The notes under the pieces: generated by a model
What the model saw: only the letters and a program-made list of their open reading frames with translations
What the model was told of the DNA's origin: nothing
Database searches by the model: none
In this document: in pieces, positions 7,724 through 15,567 of the stretch
Layout: each line of letters opens with the position of its first letter
Position numbering within the stretch: the first letter of the stretch is position 1
Program-made: the position numbers and the translations under genes
Source of the DNA: an uncultured Clostridia bacterium
GTDB lineage: Bacteria; Bacillota; Clostridia; Christensenellales; Borkfalkiaceae
Direction of reading: 5' to 3'
DNA length: 42,214 nucleotides
Assembly: GCA_947570625.1 (NCBI GenBank)
Contig: CANOUP010000017.1
Location: forward strand, 1-42,214

Positions 7724-9397
7724 TTATATAATTTCAAAATACTTTAATGTTTCTTTTATAGCTTCCACCATTTTCGGTGTGGGATGCGGACGAGGGTGTT
7801 TTAATTCTTCGACGGCGTTGGGCGCGTCGTACATAGGCAAGCCTAATTCACGTTTGACTTCGGCGATATATGCCGTGTGGACTTTGAAGCCGTAAGTTTG
7901 CTCGATATAGTCTTGTATCTTCTTATACGTTACTTTATCTTTCGATTTGCGTTCTCCGGCGCGCTCTTTGATTTTCTTTAACGAAAACTGTCCCTCGTTC
8001 TCTCCGAATTCCACATCGATGTTGATATGACTGTCGGGAATTTTTTTGGAAAGAACGACGAGCGTCTCCGCCCACTTTGTCTGCGGGAACATATCGAACG
8101 GCGTGACGCTTTCAACAGAGTATACGCCCCCGCCTTCGCCCTTTACAAGCGCGCCGTCCTCTTCTTTGAGCGTTCCGCAGAGCAAGCCCATATCGCGCGC
8201 AAGCGTTGCGGGATTGCACGAAACGAGGATTACTTTGTCCGCGCCCGAACGCGAAACCGCGCGCAGTACGCTCCTCTCCATTCCCTTCCTCGGCGGGTCG
8301 CAGACTATAATGCGCCGTCTGCCCTCCGTTGCTTCGAGCGCCTTGTCTACCTCGTTTTCGGCCGCACCGCAGATATTGAACATTTTCCCCGTCAGTCCGT
8401 TAACGGTTTTAAGCACGTCGGCACAGCGCGAGGCTTCTTCCACGATTTCTATTCCGTACGCAAGCCCGCACTTTTTTGCAAGCATAGCGGTAAGCATTCC
8501 CCCTCCGCTGTACAAATCGATTACAGCCGAGCCCTCCTCCGCTTCCGCAAGCACCGCGGAATAGAGCTTTTCCCTGATTTCGTCGTTTACCTGTACGAAC
8601 GTGTTCGCGCCCGCCCTGTACTTTATACCCATATCCTCGGCTTCGAAAAAGCCTTTGCCCCTGCATATGTGCCATTCATTGCCGAAAATCACGTTCGTAT
8701 CGGTAGGGTTGACGTTTAAAAGCAAAGTAAAATCAGCGAACTTTTTCTCTAATATCACGCCCAGCTTTTCAAGACTTATTCTCTCTTTCGCGACGAGCGC
8801 GAATATGTACTTTTTACCCAGTTCGCGCACGACTATGTGTCGGATAACGCCCTTTTTACAGTATTTCGAAAACTCTTTGACCGCGCTTATTACGTCCCTG
8901 CACGCCTCCGACTGGATAGCGCATTCCGATACGGGCACTATCCTGTGACTGCGCCTTGCATAGAAGCCGACAACCGTGTTTCCCTCATCGTCAACACCCA
9001 CGGGCAGGCTGAGTTTGTTTCTGTACGCATACCTGTTTGAACAGGGAACGGCGGGATTGACCTCGGTATATATACCGCCTATTTTCGAAAGAACGTTTTT
9101 AACCGAGCTCTGTTTGAATTTAAGCTGTTCGTCATAGCTCATATGCTGTAAATCGCATCCTCCGCACCTGCCGAACACCGGACAAACGGGATTGACCCGC
9201 GCATATGACGGGGTTAATACCTCTATAAGCTTGCCGTAAGCGATTGCGCCCTTAACTTTGAGAACCTTGAACCGCACCTTTTCCCCGACAAGACAAAAAG
9301 GCACAAACACCGTTGCGCCCTCTGCTTTTATTATTCCCTCGCCGTCGGTTGCGTAACCTTCGACGACTCCTTCGTATTCTTCGTTTTTATCAATCAT
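7724..9397 (-). CDS. rlmD: 23S rRNA (uracil-C5)-methyltransferase, RlmD/RumA type
   Basis: Methylates C5 of a uracil in 23S rRNA (U1939 in E. coli numbering for RlmD). Domains: N-terminal TRAM-like barrel (about 1-55), iron-sulfur region CPVFGRCGGC with a later cysteine, SAM-binding VIDLYSGGGML, DPPRKGM, and catalytic VSCNPATLARD. The C-terminal 100 residues after the methyltransferase (from about SHINIDVEF) form an extension I recall in clostridial homologues, containing KVHTAYIAEVKRELGLPMYDAP. The ATG at 9397 overlaps the upstream TGA by one base and is preferred to an in-frame TTG at 9415. Last gene of the trpS operon. The paralogue (RlmD or another RumA-like enzyme) is not certain. Confidence 0.9.
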   Translation of the reverse strand: MIDKNEEYEGVVEGYATDGEGIIKAEGATVFVPFCLVGEKVRFKVLKVKGAIAYGKLIEVLTPSYARVNPVCPVFGRCGGCDLQHMSYDEQLKFKQSSVKNVLSKIGGIYTEVNPAVPCSNRYAYRNKLSLPVGVDDEGNTVVGFYARRSHRIVPVSECAIQSEACRDVISAVKEFSKYCKKGVIRHIVVRELGKKYIFALVAKERISLEKLGVILEKKFADFTLLLNVNPTDTNVIFGNEWHICRGKGFFEAEDMGIKYRAGANTFVQVNDEIREKLYSAVLAEAEEGSAVIDLYSGGGMLTAMLAKKCGLAYGIEIVEEASRCADVLKTVNGLTGKMFNICGAAENEVDKALEATEGRRRIIVCDPPRKGMERSVLRAVSRSGADKVILVSCNPATLARDMGLLCGTLKEEDGALVKGEGGGVYSVESVTPFDMFPQTKWAETLVVLSKKIPDSHINIDVEFGENEGQFSLKKIKERAGERKSKDKVTYKKIQDYIEQTYGFKVHTAYIAEVKRELGLPMYDAPNAVEELKHPRPHPTPKMVEAIKETLKYFEII

Positions 9398-9792
9398 CAC
9401 GAACACCCGTCGCAAACAGCTTCACAGCAACCCGTACCGCACGCCTCGCATCCGCATAAACAGCACGCTTCCGCAAATCCGTCCGTTGAACCCATTTGCT
9501 TTTTCTTAACTTTGGTCTGCTTATATTCCGCGGTCTTTCTGAATTCGTTCAGGTCGTCGAGCGCCTGCGCGTATTCGGCGTTGGACGGGTCGAGTTTAAC
9601 CGCCTGTTTAAAACACCTGCGCGCTTCGGAGTACCAGCATTTGCACATAAATATACGGCCCAGCAGATACCGCGCTTCCGCGTTTTGGGTATCCGTTCTG
9701 TCGATTATTTCCCGCGCCTTGTCAAGCTTGCCGTTTTCGATATACTCCCGCGCGCGTGCAAGGTCATCCGCCGTAAAATCATTTTCGGACAT
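9397..9792 (-). CDS. TPR protein with a cysteine-rich C-terminal tail
   Basis: 131 residues. Residues about 5-85 form two tetratricopeptide-like helical pairs (ARAREYIENGKLDKAREII and AEARYLLGRIFMCKCWYSEA, ending AVKLDPSNAEYAQALDDL). A lysine-rich linker leads to a tail with nine cysteines in the last 23 residues (CCLCGCEAC...CC...C..C). AAGGAA precedes the ATG; the gene starts 2 nt after the membrane-protein gene and abuts rlmD. It looks like a paralogue of the J-domain/TPR protein at 10359-10976. The tail could bind metal, be disulfide-linked or anchor to membrane; function is unknown. Confidence 0.75.
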   Translation of the reverse strand: MSENDFTADDLARAREYIENGKLDKAREIIDRTDTQNAEARYLLGRIFMCKCWYSEARRCFKQAVKLDPSNAEYAQALDDLNEFRKTAEYKQTKVKKKQMGSTDGFAEACCLCGCEACGTGCCEAVCDGCS

Positions 9793-9794
9793 AA

Positions 9795-10352
9795 CTATTT
9801 CCTTATACGGCAGACAAGCGCGTCAATCGCCGTCTGCGTCTTGAATATGAGATAGTCGTAGGGAAAGAAAATCACCGTTCCGCCCACAAAGATAAACCAG
9901 TAAATATAAGTATTGATAAAAGTGAAGAAAGCGTTATCCGCGTTCGCCCCGCCAAGCACGCTGTCGAATATGAGTATATACGCGACCCACAGCGTGAAGT
10001 CGAACCATACGGTTTTAACGGCAAGCGCAATCCACCTGTTAATTTTGAATTTGACCTGCAAACAGTTTATGAGCGGGTGAAGCCCGAAAAACATTATGAA
10101 GGGCACTAAATCCCAGAACCGCGCCGCGGCGCCCATTACTATCGCCAGCACGACCGTACCCGCGTAAGCAAGGAAACCGCCCCTTATAAACTGCTTTGAC
10201 AGCGGTACCATAAGCGCGGTTATTCCGAACAGATAGCCCGAAGCAAGAAGCACGTTGCTCCAAAACCCGAGCATTAAAAAGATTACGGCAACCGCGCAGG
10301 ATATTGCGGACAGCGCCAGTTCGAACGACCGCGAGTATTTACGTTTACCCAT
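9795..10352 (-). CDS. Multi-helix membrane protein of unknown function
   Basis: 185 residues with about five to six hydrophobic segments: near 12-33, 37-55, 60-78, 83-98, 108-128 and 145-165. Charged termini (MGKRKYSRSF at the start, CRIRK at the end). I do not recognise the family; the arrangement resembles small integral-membrane proteins with an ECF S-component-like helix count, but no substrate motif is visible. It lies between two cysteine-tailed TPR proteins in a gap-free operon (6 nt after one, 2 nt before the other), so it may be their membrane partner. Confidence 0.7.
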   Translation of the reverse strand: MGKRKYSRSFELALSAISCAVAVIFLMLGFWSNVLLASGYLFGITALMVPLSKQFIRGGFLAYAGTVVLAIVMGAAARFWDLVPFIMFFGLHPLINCLQVKFKINRWIALAVKTVWFDFTLWVAYILIFDSVLGGANADNAFFTFINTYIYWFIFVGGTVIFFPYDYLIFKTQTAIDALVCRIRK

Positions 10353-10358
10353 CGTCCT

Positions 10359-10976
10359 TTAACGGCAGCAGGCGCTGCACAGGCAGTTGATGCAGAGATT
10401 GAGGTAACAGCACTCGATACAGTTGGCGCAGAAATTTCCGCCCATCTGGTTGTCGCCTCCCGAGTTCATCGTCTGACCTTCGTAAACGGTCTGGTTGGCG
10501 CCGTTGGCGTTCTGCGCGTCGTAGTTAAGCTTGTCGTTAAGCTTTTTATACGCTTCCTTGTACTTGTCGTTATCGGGTTCGAGCTGGATAGCAATTTCAA
10601 GCTGTTTCTTGCTTTCGTTAATCCAGTTTTTGCGGTAGAAAACGACGCTCTGCAAATAGTGCCATCTTCCCCCGCGCTCGTTAAACCCGTCGAGGACGCG
10701 CTGCGCTTCCGTCGTGTCGCCCGCTTTTATAAGCTCTTCGACCCTGGAAAAGGAATCCTCTCCGCCGTCGGCCGCCGCGCTTTCGTTCAGCTCGTTCATA
10801 AGTTCGCCGTAAGCAGTTTCGATACGCGTGAGCATAACCGCCGCGTTGTTGCCGACGTCGCCGTCCATAAAGCGTTCTTCGAGGTATTTTTCCCTCAGTC
10901 TTTCGTACGCTTCGTTTATATCCTCTTTGGTTGCCCCCTCGGAAAGTCCGAATATTTCGAGATTTCTTTTATTCAT
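10359..10976 (-). CDS. Degenerate J-domain / TPR protein with a cysteine-string tail
   Basis: 205 residues. N-terminal J-domain-like helices (NLEIFGLSEGATKEDINEAYERLREKY, 4-30) lack the HPD tripeptide that normally stimulates Hsp70; the corresponding loop reads ERFMDGDVG. Residues about 75-150 form TPR-like helices (AGDTTEAQRVLDGF, HYLQSVVFYRKNWINESKKQ, AIQLEPDNDKYKEAYKKL). After an Asn/Gly-rich linker the protein ends with eight cysteines in 23 residues (CANCIECC...CINCLCSACC). The domain order resembles eukaryotic cysteine-string proteins, probably by convergence. It follows the DUF5685 gene with no gap. Hsp70 partnership is doubtful without HPD. Confidence 0.8.
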   Translation of the reverse strand: MNKRNLEIFGLSEGATKEDINEAYERLREKYLEERFMDGDVGNNAAVMLTRIETAYGELMNELNESAAADGGEDSFSRVEELIKAGDTTEAQRVLDGFNERGGRWHYLQSVVFYRKNWINESKKQLEIAIQLEPDNDKYKEAYKKLNDKLNYDAQNANGANQTVYEGQTMNSGGDNQMGGNFCANCIECCYLNLCINCLCSACCR

Positions 10977-11843
10977 TTATATCTCCTTCTTATTTTTACA
11001 ATTACATTTACAGCTGATAAGCGCCCGTGTTTTGAGCGGTATACCGCGAAGTATTATATTGTCCGTCAAATCGTGATTGAACGCAAATTCTATTTTGGAA
11101 AGTCTTACGCGCATATCCGCGAAAAGCGAATCGAACAGAAAATTAATCTCGTCCCTGTTCTTTTCGACGGCTTCGCACTTGTCTGCACAGCCGAACGCTT
11201 TATACAAAACGTTGTACCTGCCCTTTTTGACGTCCTTTTCATAGTCGTCGAGCGCGTCGGCAAGATACACCCACTTGCCCAAGTCGTAGAAAAGCCCTTC
11301 CGTCTGCGGAGTGGAATACTCCTTTAACACGTAAACGGAAAGCTGTTTCATCATCTCCGCCGTGGGCTCGCACGCCATATCTATCACCGAACAGCCCTCC
11401 TTTTCGAGAAGGCTCTGTTTTTCAATCTGTTCGCGGATAATTTCTGCCACCCGCGGGTGCTTTTTCGCCGTGCGCTTTACGCCCTTTTTGTACAGATGGC
11501 GAAGTATCGCCTTCCTGTCGCCGTCCTGCTTATCGTCGCACAGTTTATAATATGCGAGTACGGTGTTGATACAGCCCAGCAAAACCGTGGTATCGTCCGT
11601 TTTCGCTATGGGTCTGCGCTTTATGAAGTGAAGCCCGCACCGCGCTTTTTTTATTTCTACATCCTCGCGCCGTATGTTGTGCACAATCGCCGACATAAAA
11701 GCCATATCGAACGTAAGCGCCGTGCGCGCCCTCTGCCCGCATCCCTTTCCTATGCTTTTGCAGAGCCCGCAGTACAGCGCCTTGTATAACTTTTCGTCCT
11801 TGATGAAAAGATAGGGCGAATCGGGCTGAATATATCCGAACAT
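10977..11843 (-). CDS. DUF5685 family protein
   Basis: 288-residue, mainly helical protein matching DUF5685 as I know it. Seen: MFGYIQPDSPYLFIKDEKLYKA start, YCGLCKSIGKGCG (24-36), CGLHFIKRRPI (about 68-78), and YLADALDDYEKDVKKGRYN (about 190-210), an acidic patch reminiscent of metal or diphosphate binding. The C-terminus ends CKCNCKNKKEI. Function is unknown. The gene begins 5 nt after the trpS stop and directly abuts the J-domain/TPR gene, so all six genes trpS to rlmD should be co-transcribed. Conserved cysteines in this and two neighbours suggest a shared metal- or thiol-related task (inference). Confidence 0.8.
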   Translation of the reverse strand: MFGYIQPDSPYLFIKDEKLYKALYCGLCKSIGKGCGQRARTALTFDMAFMSAIVHNIRREDVEIKKARCGLHFIKRRPIAKTDDTTVLLGCINTVLAYYKLCDDKQDGDRKAILRHLYKKGVKRTAKKHPRVAEIIREQIEKQSLLEKEGCSVIDMACEPTAEMMKQLSVYVLKEYSTPQTEGLFYDLGKWVYLADALDDYEKDVKKGRYNVLYKAFGCADKCEAVEKNRDEINFLFDSLFADMRVRLSKIEFAFNHDLTDNIILRGIPLKTRALISCKCNCKNKKEI

Positions 11844-11848
11844 TACCG

Positions 11849-12844
11849 TTAAAAACCTATTTTTCTGTAAACTTTTGAAAGCGTCTTGTTTGCTGTGCGC
11901 TCCGCGCGTTCCGCGCCCGATTTCAGCACGCCCTCCAAGTACGTTTTGTCCGCCGAAATTTTAGCCTGTTCTGCCTGCAAGGGGATAAGCTTATCCGCGA
12001 CCGCTTCGCCGACGGCAAGCTTGAACTCGCCGTAGCCGACGCCCGCAAACTGCTTTTCGGCTTCTTCCACGGTCTTGCCCGCGAACACCGAATAGATTGT
12101 GAGAAGATTGCTGACGCCCGGTTTATTTTCGGGGTCGTACCTTACCTCCGCGTCGCTGTCCGTCACCGCGCGCCTGAACTTGCGCAGAATTTCGTCCTTG
12201 CCGTCGCTTAAAAAAATCGAACCGTTGACGTTCTCCGCGGACTTAGACATCTTTTTCGAAGGGTCGGAAAGGTCGCAAATCTTCGCTCCCGTCTTCATAT
12301 AAACGCCATTAGGCACAGTAAACGTGGGCGAATATGCATTGTTGAAACGCATTGCAATATCGCGCGCTATTTCAAGGTGCTGGGTCTGGTCCTTGCCGAT
12401 AGGCACGACTTCCGGCTGAAACAAGAGTATGTCCGCAGCCATAAGGACGGGATAATCCATAAGACCCATATTTATATTATCGGCGTGTTTTCGGCTCTTA
12501 TCCTTAAACTGCGTCATTCTTTCCATTTCGCCGACGTAAGTGAAAGTATTCAAAACCCAGCACAGCTGTGCATGGGCGGGGACGTGCGACTGAACGTACA
12601 GCGTGCATTTATCCGCGTCTATACCGCAGGCAAGCAAAAGAGAAACAAGCGAAAGCGTCCTCTGCCTTAATTCGGCGGGGTTCTGCCTGACGGTTATGGC
12701 GTGCATATTTGCGACTGCGTAAAAACAGTTGTACTTATCTTGCAGGTCAACCCAGTTTTTTATAGCGCCTATATAATTGCCGATAGTCAGATTGTTCGTC
12801 GGTTGAACGGCTGAGTACAGGTTACTTTTAACTGCGTTTTCCAT
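11849..12844 (-). CDS. trpS: Tryptophanyl-tRNA synthetase
   Basis: Class I aminoacyl-tRNA synthetase that charges tRNA-Trp in the cytoplasm. Signature 1 appears as PTNNLTIGNYIGAI (about 15-28), the KMSKS loop as KKMSKS (about 200-205), and the tryptophan pocket region as GLMDYPVLMAADILLF. Length 331 is typical of bacterial TrpRS. AGGAGG lies about 12 nt upstream of the ATG. A TTGCAT-17-TATTAT promoter precedes it; no T-box leader is seen. First gene of a six-gene leftward operon. Confidence 0.96.
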   Translation of the reverse strand: MENAVKSNLYSAVQPTNNLTIGNYIGAIKNWVDLQDKYNCFYAVANMHAITVRQNPAELRQRTLSLVSLLLACGIDADKCTLYVQSHVPAHAQLCWVLNTFTYVGEMERMTQFKDKSRKHADNINMGLMDYPVLMAADILLFQPEVVPIGKDQTQHLEIARDIAMRFNNAYSPTFTVPNGVYMKTGAKICDLSDPSKKMSKSAENVNGSIFLSDGKDEILRKFRRAVTDSDAEVRYDPENKPGVSNLLTIYSVFAGKTVEEAEKQFAGVGYGEFKLAVGEAVADKLIPLQAEQAKISADKTYLEGVLKSGAERAERTANKTLSKVYRKIGF

Positions 12845-12867
12845 AATTTACATATTCCTCCTAATCA

Positions 12868-12896
12868 ATAATAACACACAAACGTACAAAATGCAA
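12868..12896 (-). promoter_or_regulatory. Promoter of the trpS operon
   Basis: Minus strand TTGCAT (12896-12891), 17-nt spacer, TATTAT (12873-12868), followed by AGGAGG and the trpS ATG at 12844. The short leader leaves no room for a T-box. Confidence 0.65.
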
Positions 12897-12967
12897 AGAA
12901 AATTTTGCCGATAAAAGTATAATCACCAAACTTAACTTTATTAATCACTGCAATTACACAAAAAACT

Positions 12968-12996
12968 GTTGAAATTTATCCGCATTGATGTTATAC
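12968..12996 (+). promoter_or_regulatory. Promoter of the candidate small RNA
   Basis: TTGAAA (12968-12973), exactly 17 nt, TATACT (12991-12996). Start of transcription is expected near 13002-13004, at the first base of the long inverted repeat. It is divergent from the trpS promoter. Confidence 0.75.
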
Positions 12997-13001
12997 TTAA
13001 A

Positions 13002-13171
13002 ATACCACACAGAACTGAATAAACAACAATAAATCGGGCACTATACCTAAGGCATAGTGTATCTCTTTAATGTGCTCTTTTTTTGTTGTTAATAGGTACT
13101 CGGTTTTGTGTGGTAACAAATCGGAGATACTCATGCGGGTGTGTTTCCGGTTTGGAAACACACTTTATTTT
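13002..13171 (+). ncRNA. Candidate structured small RNA, about 170 nt (6S-like fold possible)
   Basis: Follows a near-consensus promoter and ends in a perfect intrinsic terminator, with no convincing ORF or ribosome-binding site. Its ends pair: TACCACACA (13002-13010) with TGTGTGGTA (13107-13115), continued by GAACTG with CGGTTT and AACAACAA with TTGTTGTT, giving a long interrupted rod. The apical part can form either GGGCAC/GTGCTC (13036-13041 with 13072-13077) or CACTAT/ATAGTG (13039-13044 with 13054-13059); these two are mutually exclusive. A rod with internal loops under a strong promoter resembles 6S RNA, but I cannot identify the family. SRP RNA, RNase P and tmRNA signatures are absent. 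Confidence 0.6.
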
Positions 13172-13173
13172 TT
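13139..13173 (+). terminator. Terminator of the candidate small RNA
   Basis: GTGTGTTTCC, loop GGTTT, GGAAACACAC (10-bp perfect stem, 13139-13163) followed by TTTATTTTTTT. Confidence 0.85.
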
Positions 13174-13203
13174 TACGGAGGTAGACTCTCGTACGCCGGC
13201 GGT

Positions 13204-13482
13204 ATGCAGATAGTCGAATTCGGACTTTACGACGGATATGAACTGTTCACGTTTTCCGAGCAGACAAACGAATACACCGCTACTGTTACTATAAAAGACT
13301 ACCAAGAGAACGATATGATTTGCAACGTTTCTTTAAAGTTCGAAAACGGCAAGCTTGTTAAATTTGCGTTTGACAATTATTACGAATATACTTACGTACA
13401 CACCTACGACTATCAGGCAAAGGTAACTATTCCGCAGTTCCTCCTGGATTTGGAAGTGGGACAAACGCCTGCAAACAAGTAA
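13204..13482 (+). CDS. Hypothetical protein, probably the remnant of a larger gene
   Basis: 92 residues from the ATG at 13204, rich in Tyr, Phe and Thr with alternating beta-strand character (TATVTIKDY, CNVSLKFENGKLVKFAFD, YQAKVTIPQF). It resembles the C-terminal part of an exported or lipoprotein beta-sheet domain but lacks a signal peptide. The open frame extends upstream to a GTG at 13141, which lies inside the small-RNA terminator, and to a stop at 13114. GGAGGT at 13178-13183 is about 20 nt from the ATG, too far to be ideal. It may be a 5'-truncated pseudogene; the coding frame itself looks genuine. Confidence 0.45.
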   Translation: MQIVEFGLYDGYELFTFSEQTNEYTATVTIKDYQENDMICNVSLKFENGKLVKFAFDNYYEYTYVHTYDYQAKVTIPQFLLDLEVGQTPANK

Positions 13483-13486
13483 ACGG

Positions 13487-13520
13487 TAAGGGGCGCAGAC
13501 CGAAAGGTCTGCGCCCCTTA
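13487..13520 (+). terminator. Strong hairpin terminator, convergent genes
   Basis: TAAGGGGCGCAGACC, GAAA loop, and the perfect complement form a 15-bp stem followed by TATTTTATTT on the plus strand. It lies between the hypothetical ORF and thrC, which converge here, and may stop transcripts from both sides. Confidence 0.85.
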
Positions 13521-13524
13521 TATT

Positions 13525-15006
13525 TTATTTGATAAATTCGAGTACTTCGTCGAAGAGTTTCTTTTTGTCGACGCTCTTCGTGAATATCACGGGCTTGTCC
13601 CTCAGCTCTTTCAGGCACTTGGGAACAGCCATTGCGGTAGCCGCGTGCAACCTTTTTATGCCCTTGAAGCTGTCCTTAACGTCGTTGCCCGTCACCGCGT
13701 ACAGCACGTCCTGCGGGAACTTGTAGGGGTTGGCGGTTGCGACGATTACCGTCTTTGTTTCGTCCTTTTTATTCTTATCGTACCAGTCCTGAACCACTTT
13801 CATGGCACAGCCCGTATGCGTATCCATAGTATAGCCCGTGTCGACGAACACGTCGTACATGGCCTCTACGCACTCCTCCTCGTTTGCAAAACCGCCGTCG
13901 AACGTTTCGGCTATTTTTGCTTTCTCATCGGGGGTCACGCTGTAAACGCCCGTCTTTTTAAGCTCTTCCATGCGCCCCGCGGTAAGCTTTTTGTCCCTGC
14001 CCGAAACTTCGAACAGAAGCCTTTCGAGGTTGGAAGAAACGAGAATATCCATCGACGGAGAAGTCGTCTTTATAAATTCACGGCGTATATCGTACACCCC
14101 GCTTTGGAGGAAGTCGCATATTACTTTGTTGGAGTTGGAAGCGCAATGCAGGCGCCTAATCGGCAGACCCATTCTCTTTGCGTAGTAACCCGCAAGCACG
14201 TTGCCGAAGTTGCCCGTCGGCACGGCGAAATCGACGGGTTCGCCCTTTTCTATCTGCCCGCCCGACAGCAAATCGAGATAGGCGGAAAAATAGTAAGCTA
14301 TCTGCGGGGCAAGCCTTCCGAAATTAATCGAGTTTGCCGAAGAAAGCACTACTCCCTTTTCGGCGAGCACGGAATTGCACTTTTCGCTTGCGAAAATTTC
14401 TTTTACCGCCGTCTGGCAGTCGTCGAAATTGCCCTTTACCGCGACGACGTTCACGTTTTTGCCTTCCTGCGTGCTCATTTGCAGTTTCTGCATTTTGGAA
14501 ACGCCGTCGGCGGGATAGAATACCATTACTTTAACGCCTTCCGCGTCCTTGAACCCTTCCAGCGCGGATTTGCCGGTATCGCCCGAAGTTGCGACAAGCA
14601 CGAGTATTTCTTCCTTTATCCCGCATATATCGCAACCTTTCCTCAAAAGATAGGGCAAAAGCGTAAGCGCCATATCCTTGAAAGCGCACGTGGGGCCGTG
14701 GAAAAGTTCAAGCATATACACGCCTTCGTCAAGCATGACGAGGGGCGCGGGGTCGGGGCCTTCGAACTTTGCATACGCCTTTTCGCAGGCGGACAAAAGC
14801 TCCTTGCCGTCGTATTCGTCAAGGTATTTCGAAAGTATTTTCGCGGCGCGCTCGGGATAGCTCATTTCAAGCATATCCTCCATTTCCGCTTCCGTTATCT
14901 GCGGAAATTTTTCGGGAACGTACAGTCCGCCGTTTTCGGAAAGACCTTTAACGACAGCCCTTGCGCCCGTTACTTTTTCTCCCCCTCTCGTGCTGATAAA
15001 CTTCAT
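13525..15006 (-). CDS. thrC: Threonine synthase
   Basis: PLP enzyme converting O-phosphohomoserine to threonine, the last step of threonine synthesis. The start MKFISTRGGEKVTGARAVVKGL matches the N-terminus of the family. The PLP lysine is in GPTCAFKDMAL (about 104-114); phosphate-binding and serine/threonine-dehydratase-fold blocks VLVATSGDTGKSAL and VPTGNFGN are present. Length 493 fits the longer ThrC class. GGAG precedes the ATG. It follows the P-loop gene by 66 nt, with a terminator hairpin between, so it may have its own promoter. Confidence 0.96.
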   Translation of the reverse strand: MKFISTRGGEKVTGARAVVKGLSENGGLYVPEKFPQITEAEMEDMLEMSYPERAAKILSKYLDEYDGKELLSACEKAYAKFEGPDPAPLVMLDEGVYMLELFHGPTCAFKDMALTLLPYLLRKGCDICGIKEEILVLVATSGDTGKSALEGFKDAEGVKVMVFYPADGVSKMQKLQMSTQEGKNVNVVAVKGNFDDCQTAVKEIFASEKCNSVLAEKGVVLSSANSINFGRLAPQIAYYFSAYLDLLSGGQIEKGEPVDFAVPTGNFGNVLAGYYAKRMGLPIRRLHCASNSNKVICDFLQSGVYDIRREFIKTTSPSMDILVSSNLERLLFEVSGRDKKLTAGRMEELKKTGVYSVTPDEKAKIAETFDGGFANEEECVEAMYDVFVDTGYTMDTHTGCAMKVVQDWYDKNKKDETKTVIVATANPYKFPQDVLYAVTGNDVKDSFKGIKRLHAATAMAVPKCLKELRDKPVIFTKSVDKKKLFDEVLEFIK

Positions 15007-15025
15007 ATTAAACTCCGATAAAATA

Positions 15026-15054
15026 AGGTTAAAAGGCGGCGCAGTGCGCCGCCT
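15026..15054 (-). terminator. Terminator after the small P-loop gene
   Basis: Minus strand AGGCGGCGCA / TGCGCCGCCT stem (15054-15034) followed by TTTTAACC; lies just upstream of thrC. Confidence 0.7.
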
Positions 15055-15072
15055 GAAAATTACTGATAATTT

Positions 15073-15480
15073 TTACGCGTACTTTGCAACGAAATCGGGC
15101 ATTTCCTCTTTGGTGCAACTGCAAGTTATTGTTATTGTAATGCCGTTTTCGCCCGAGATTTTGTCAAGCATATAAAATATGCCCGCAAGGTCGGCAAGCT
15201 CTTTGCCCGCTATGCGCGCGATACCGTCTATGTAGATATGCTCGTTGTCGCCGTTGCACGCCGCAACGCCCTTTACAAATCCGCAAAGCGCGTCCTCGCC
15301 CGCGATATCCCAGTCGTTTACGTCAATGAACCGTACTGCGCGGTTAAGGTCGTACATATATCTCTTGGTATTTGTTATAAATACGCTTAAACCCTTGGCG
15401 GTCTGCGCCTCGGCGTTAGCAGAATCGATAAGTTTTTTGGTTTTTCCTGTTCCTTTGGGTCCGTAAATTAATTTAATCAT
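15073..15480 (-). CDS. Small P-loop NTPase-like protein, unknown role
   Basis: 135 residues with a Walker A loop GPKGTGKT (7-14) and a later strand IYIDG (about 82-86) in the place of a Walker B. The remainder (TNTKRYMYDLNRAVRFIDVNDWDI, ITITITCSCTKEEMP) matches a conserved short clostridial family sometimes misnamed twitching motility protein PilT; it is far too small to be PilT. Soluble, no membrane segment. Own promoter (TTGAAA-17-TAGAAT) and GGAGG site; followed by a hairpin terminator, so probably monocistronic. Function unknown. Confidence 0.75.
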   Translation of the reverse strand: MIKLIYGPKGTGKTKKLIDSANAEAQTAKGLSVFITNTKRYMYDLNRAVRFIDVNDWDIAGEDALCGFVKGVAACNGDNEHIYIDGIARIAGKELADLAGIFYMLDKISGENGITITITCSCTKEEMPDFVAKYA

Positions 15481-15513
15481 TGAAAACCTCCGTTTAATGG
15501 TTTTGTTTAGTAT

Positions 15514-15542
15514 ATTCTATCAAGAAAAACAAATAATTTCAA
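15514..15542 (-). promoter_or_regulatory. Promoter of the small P-loop gene
   Basis: Minus strand TTGAAA (15542-15537), 17 nt, TAGAAT (15519-15514), then ACGGAGG and the ATG at 15480. Confidence 0.65.
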
Positions 15543-15567
15543 TACTTTTCACGAAATTTTTTTATAA

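Noticed and set aside
9395-9415. TTG start for rlmD at 9415
   Set aside because: The ATG at 9397 overlaps the upstream stop codon, the usual pattern of coupled genes, and loses no domain.
12845-13000. T-box or tryptophan-responsive leader for trpS
   Set aside because: The promoter lies only about 30 nt before the ATG; no specifier loop, T-box sequence or terminator is present on the minus strand.
13039-13059. Near-perfect 21-nt palindrome read as an attachment site or operator
   Set aside because: It lies at the apex of a larger paired RNA behind a promoter, so an RNA hairpin explains it better; no integrase is nearby.
13645-15021. Long plus-strand open frame (458 codons) opposite thrC
   Set aside because: It is the antisense shadow of thrC, which has full threonine synthase motifs; the antisense protein is His/Arg/Phe-rich with no recognisable domain.
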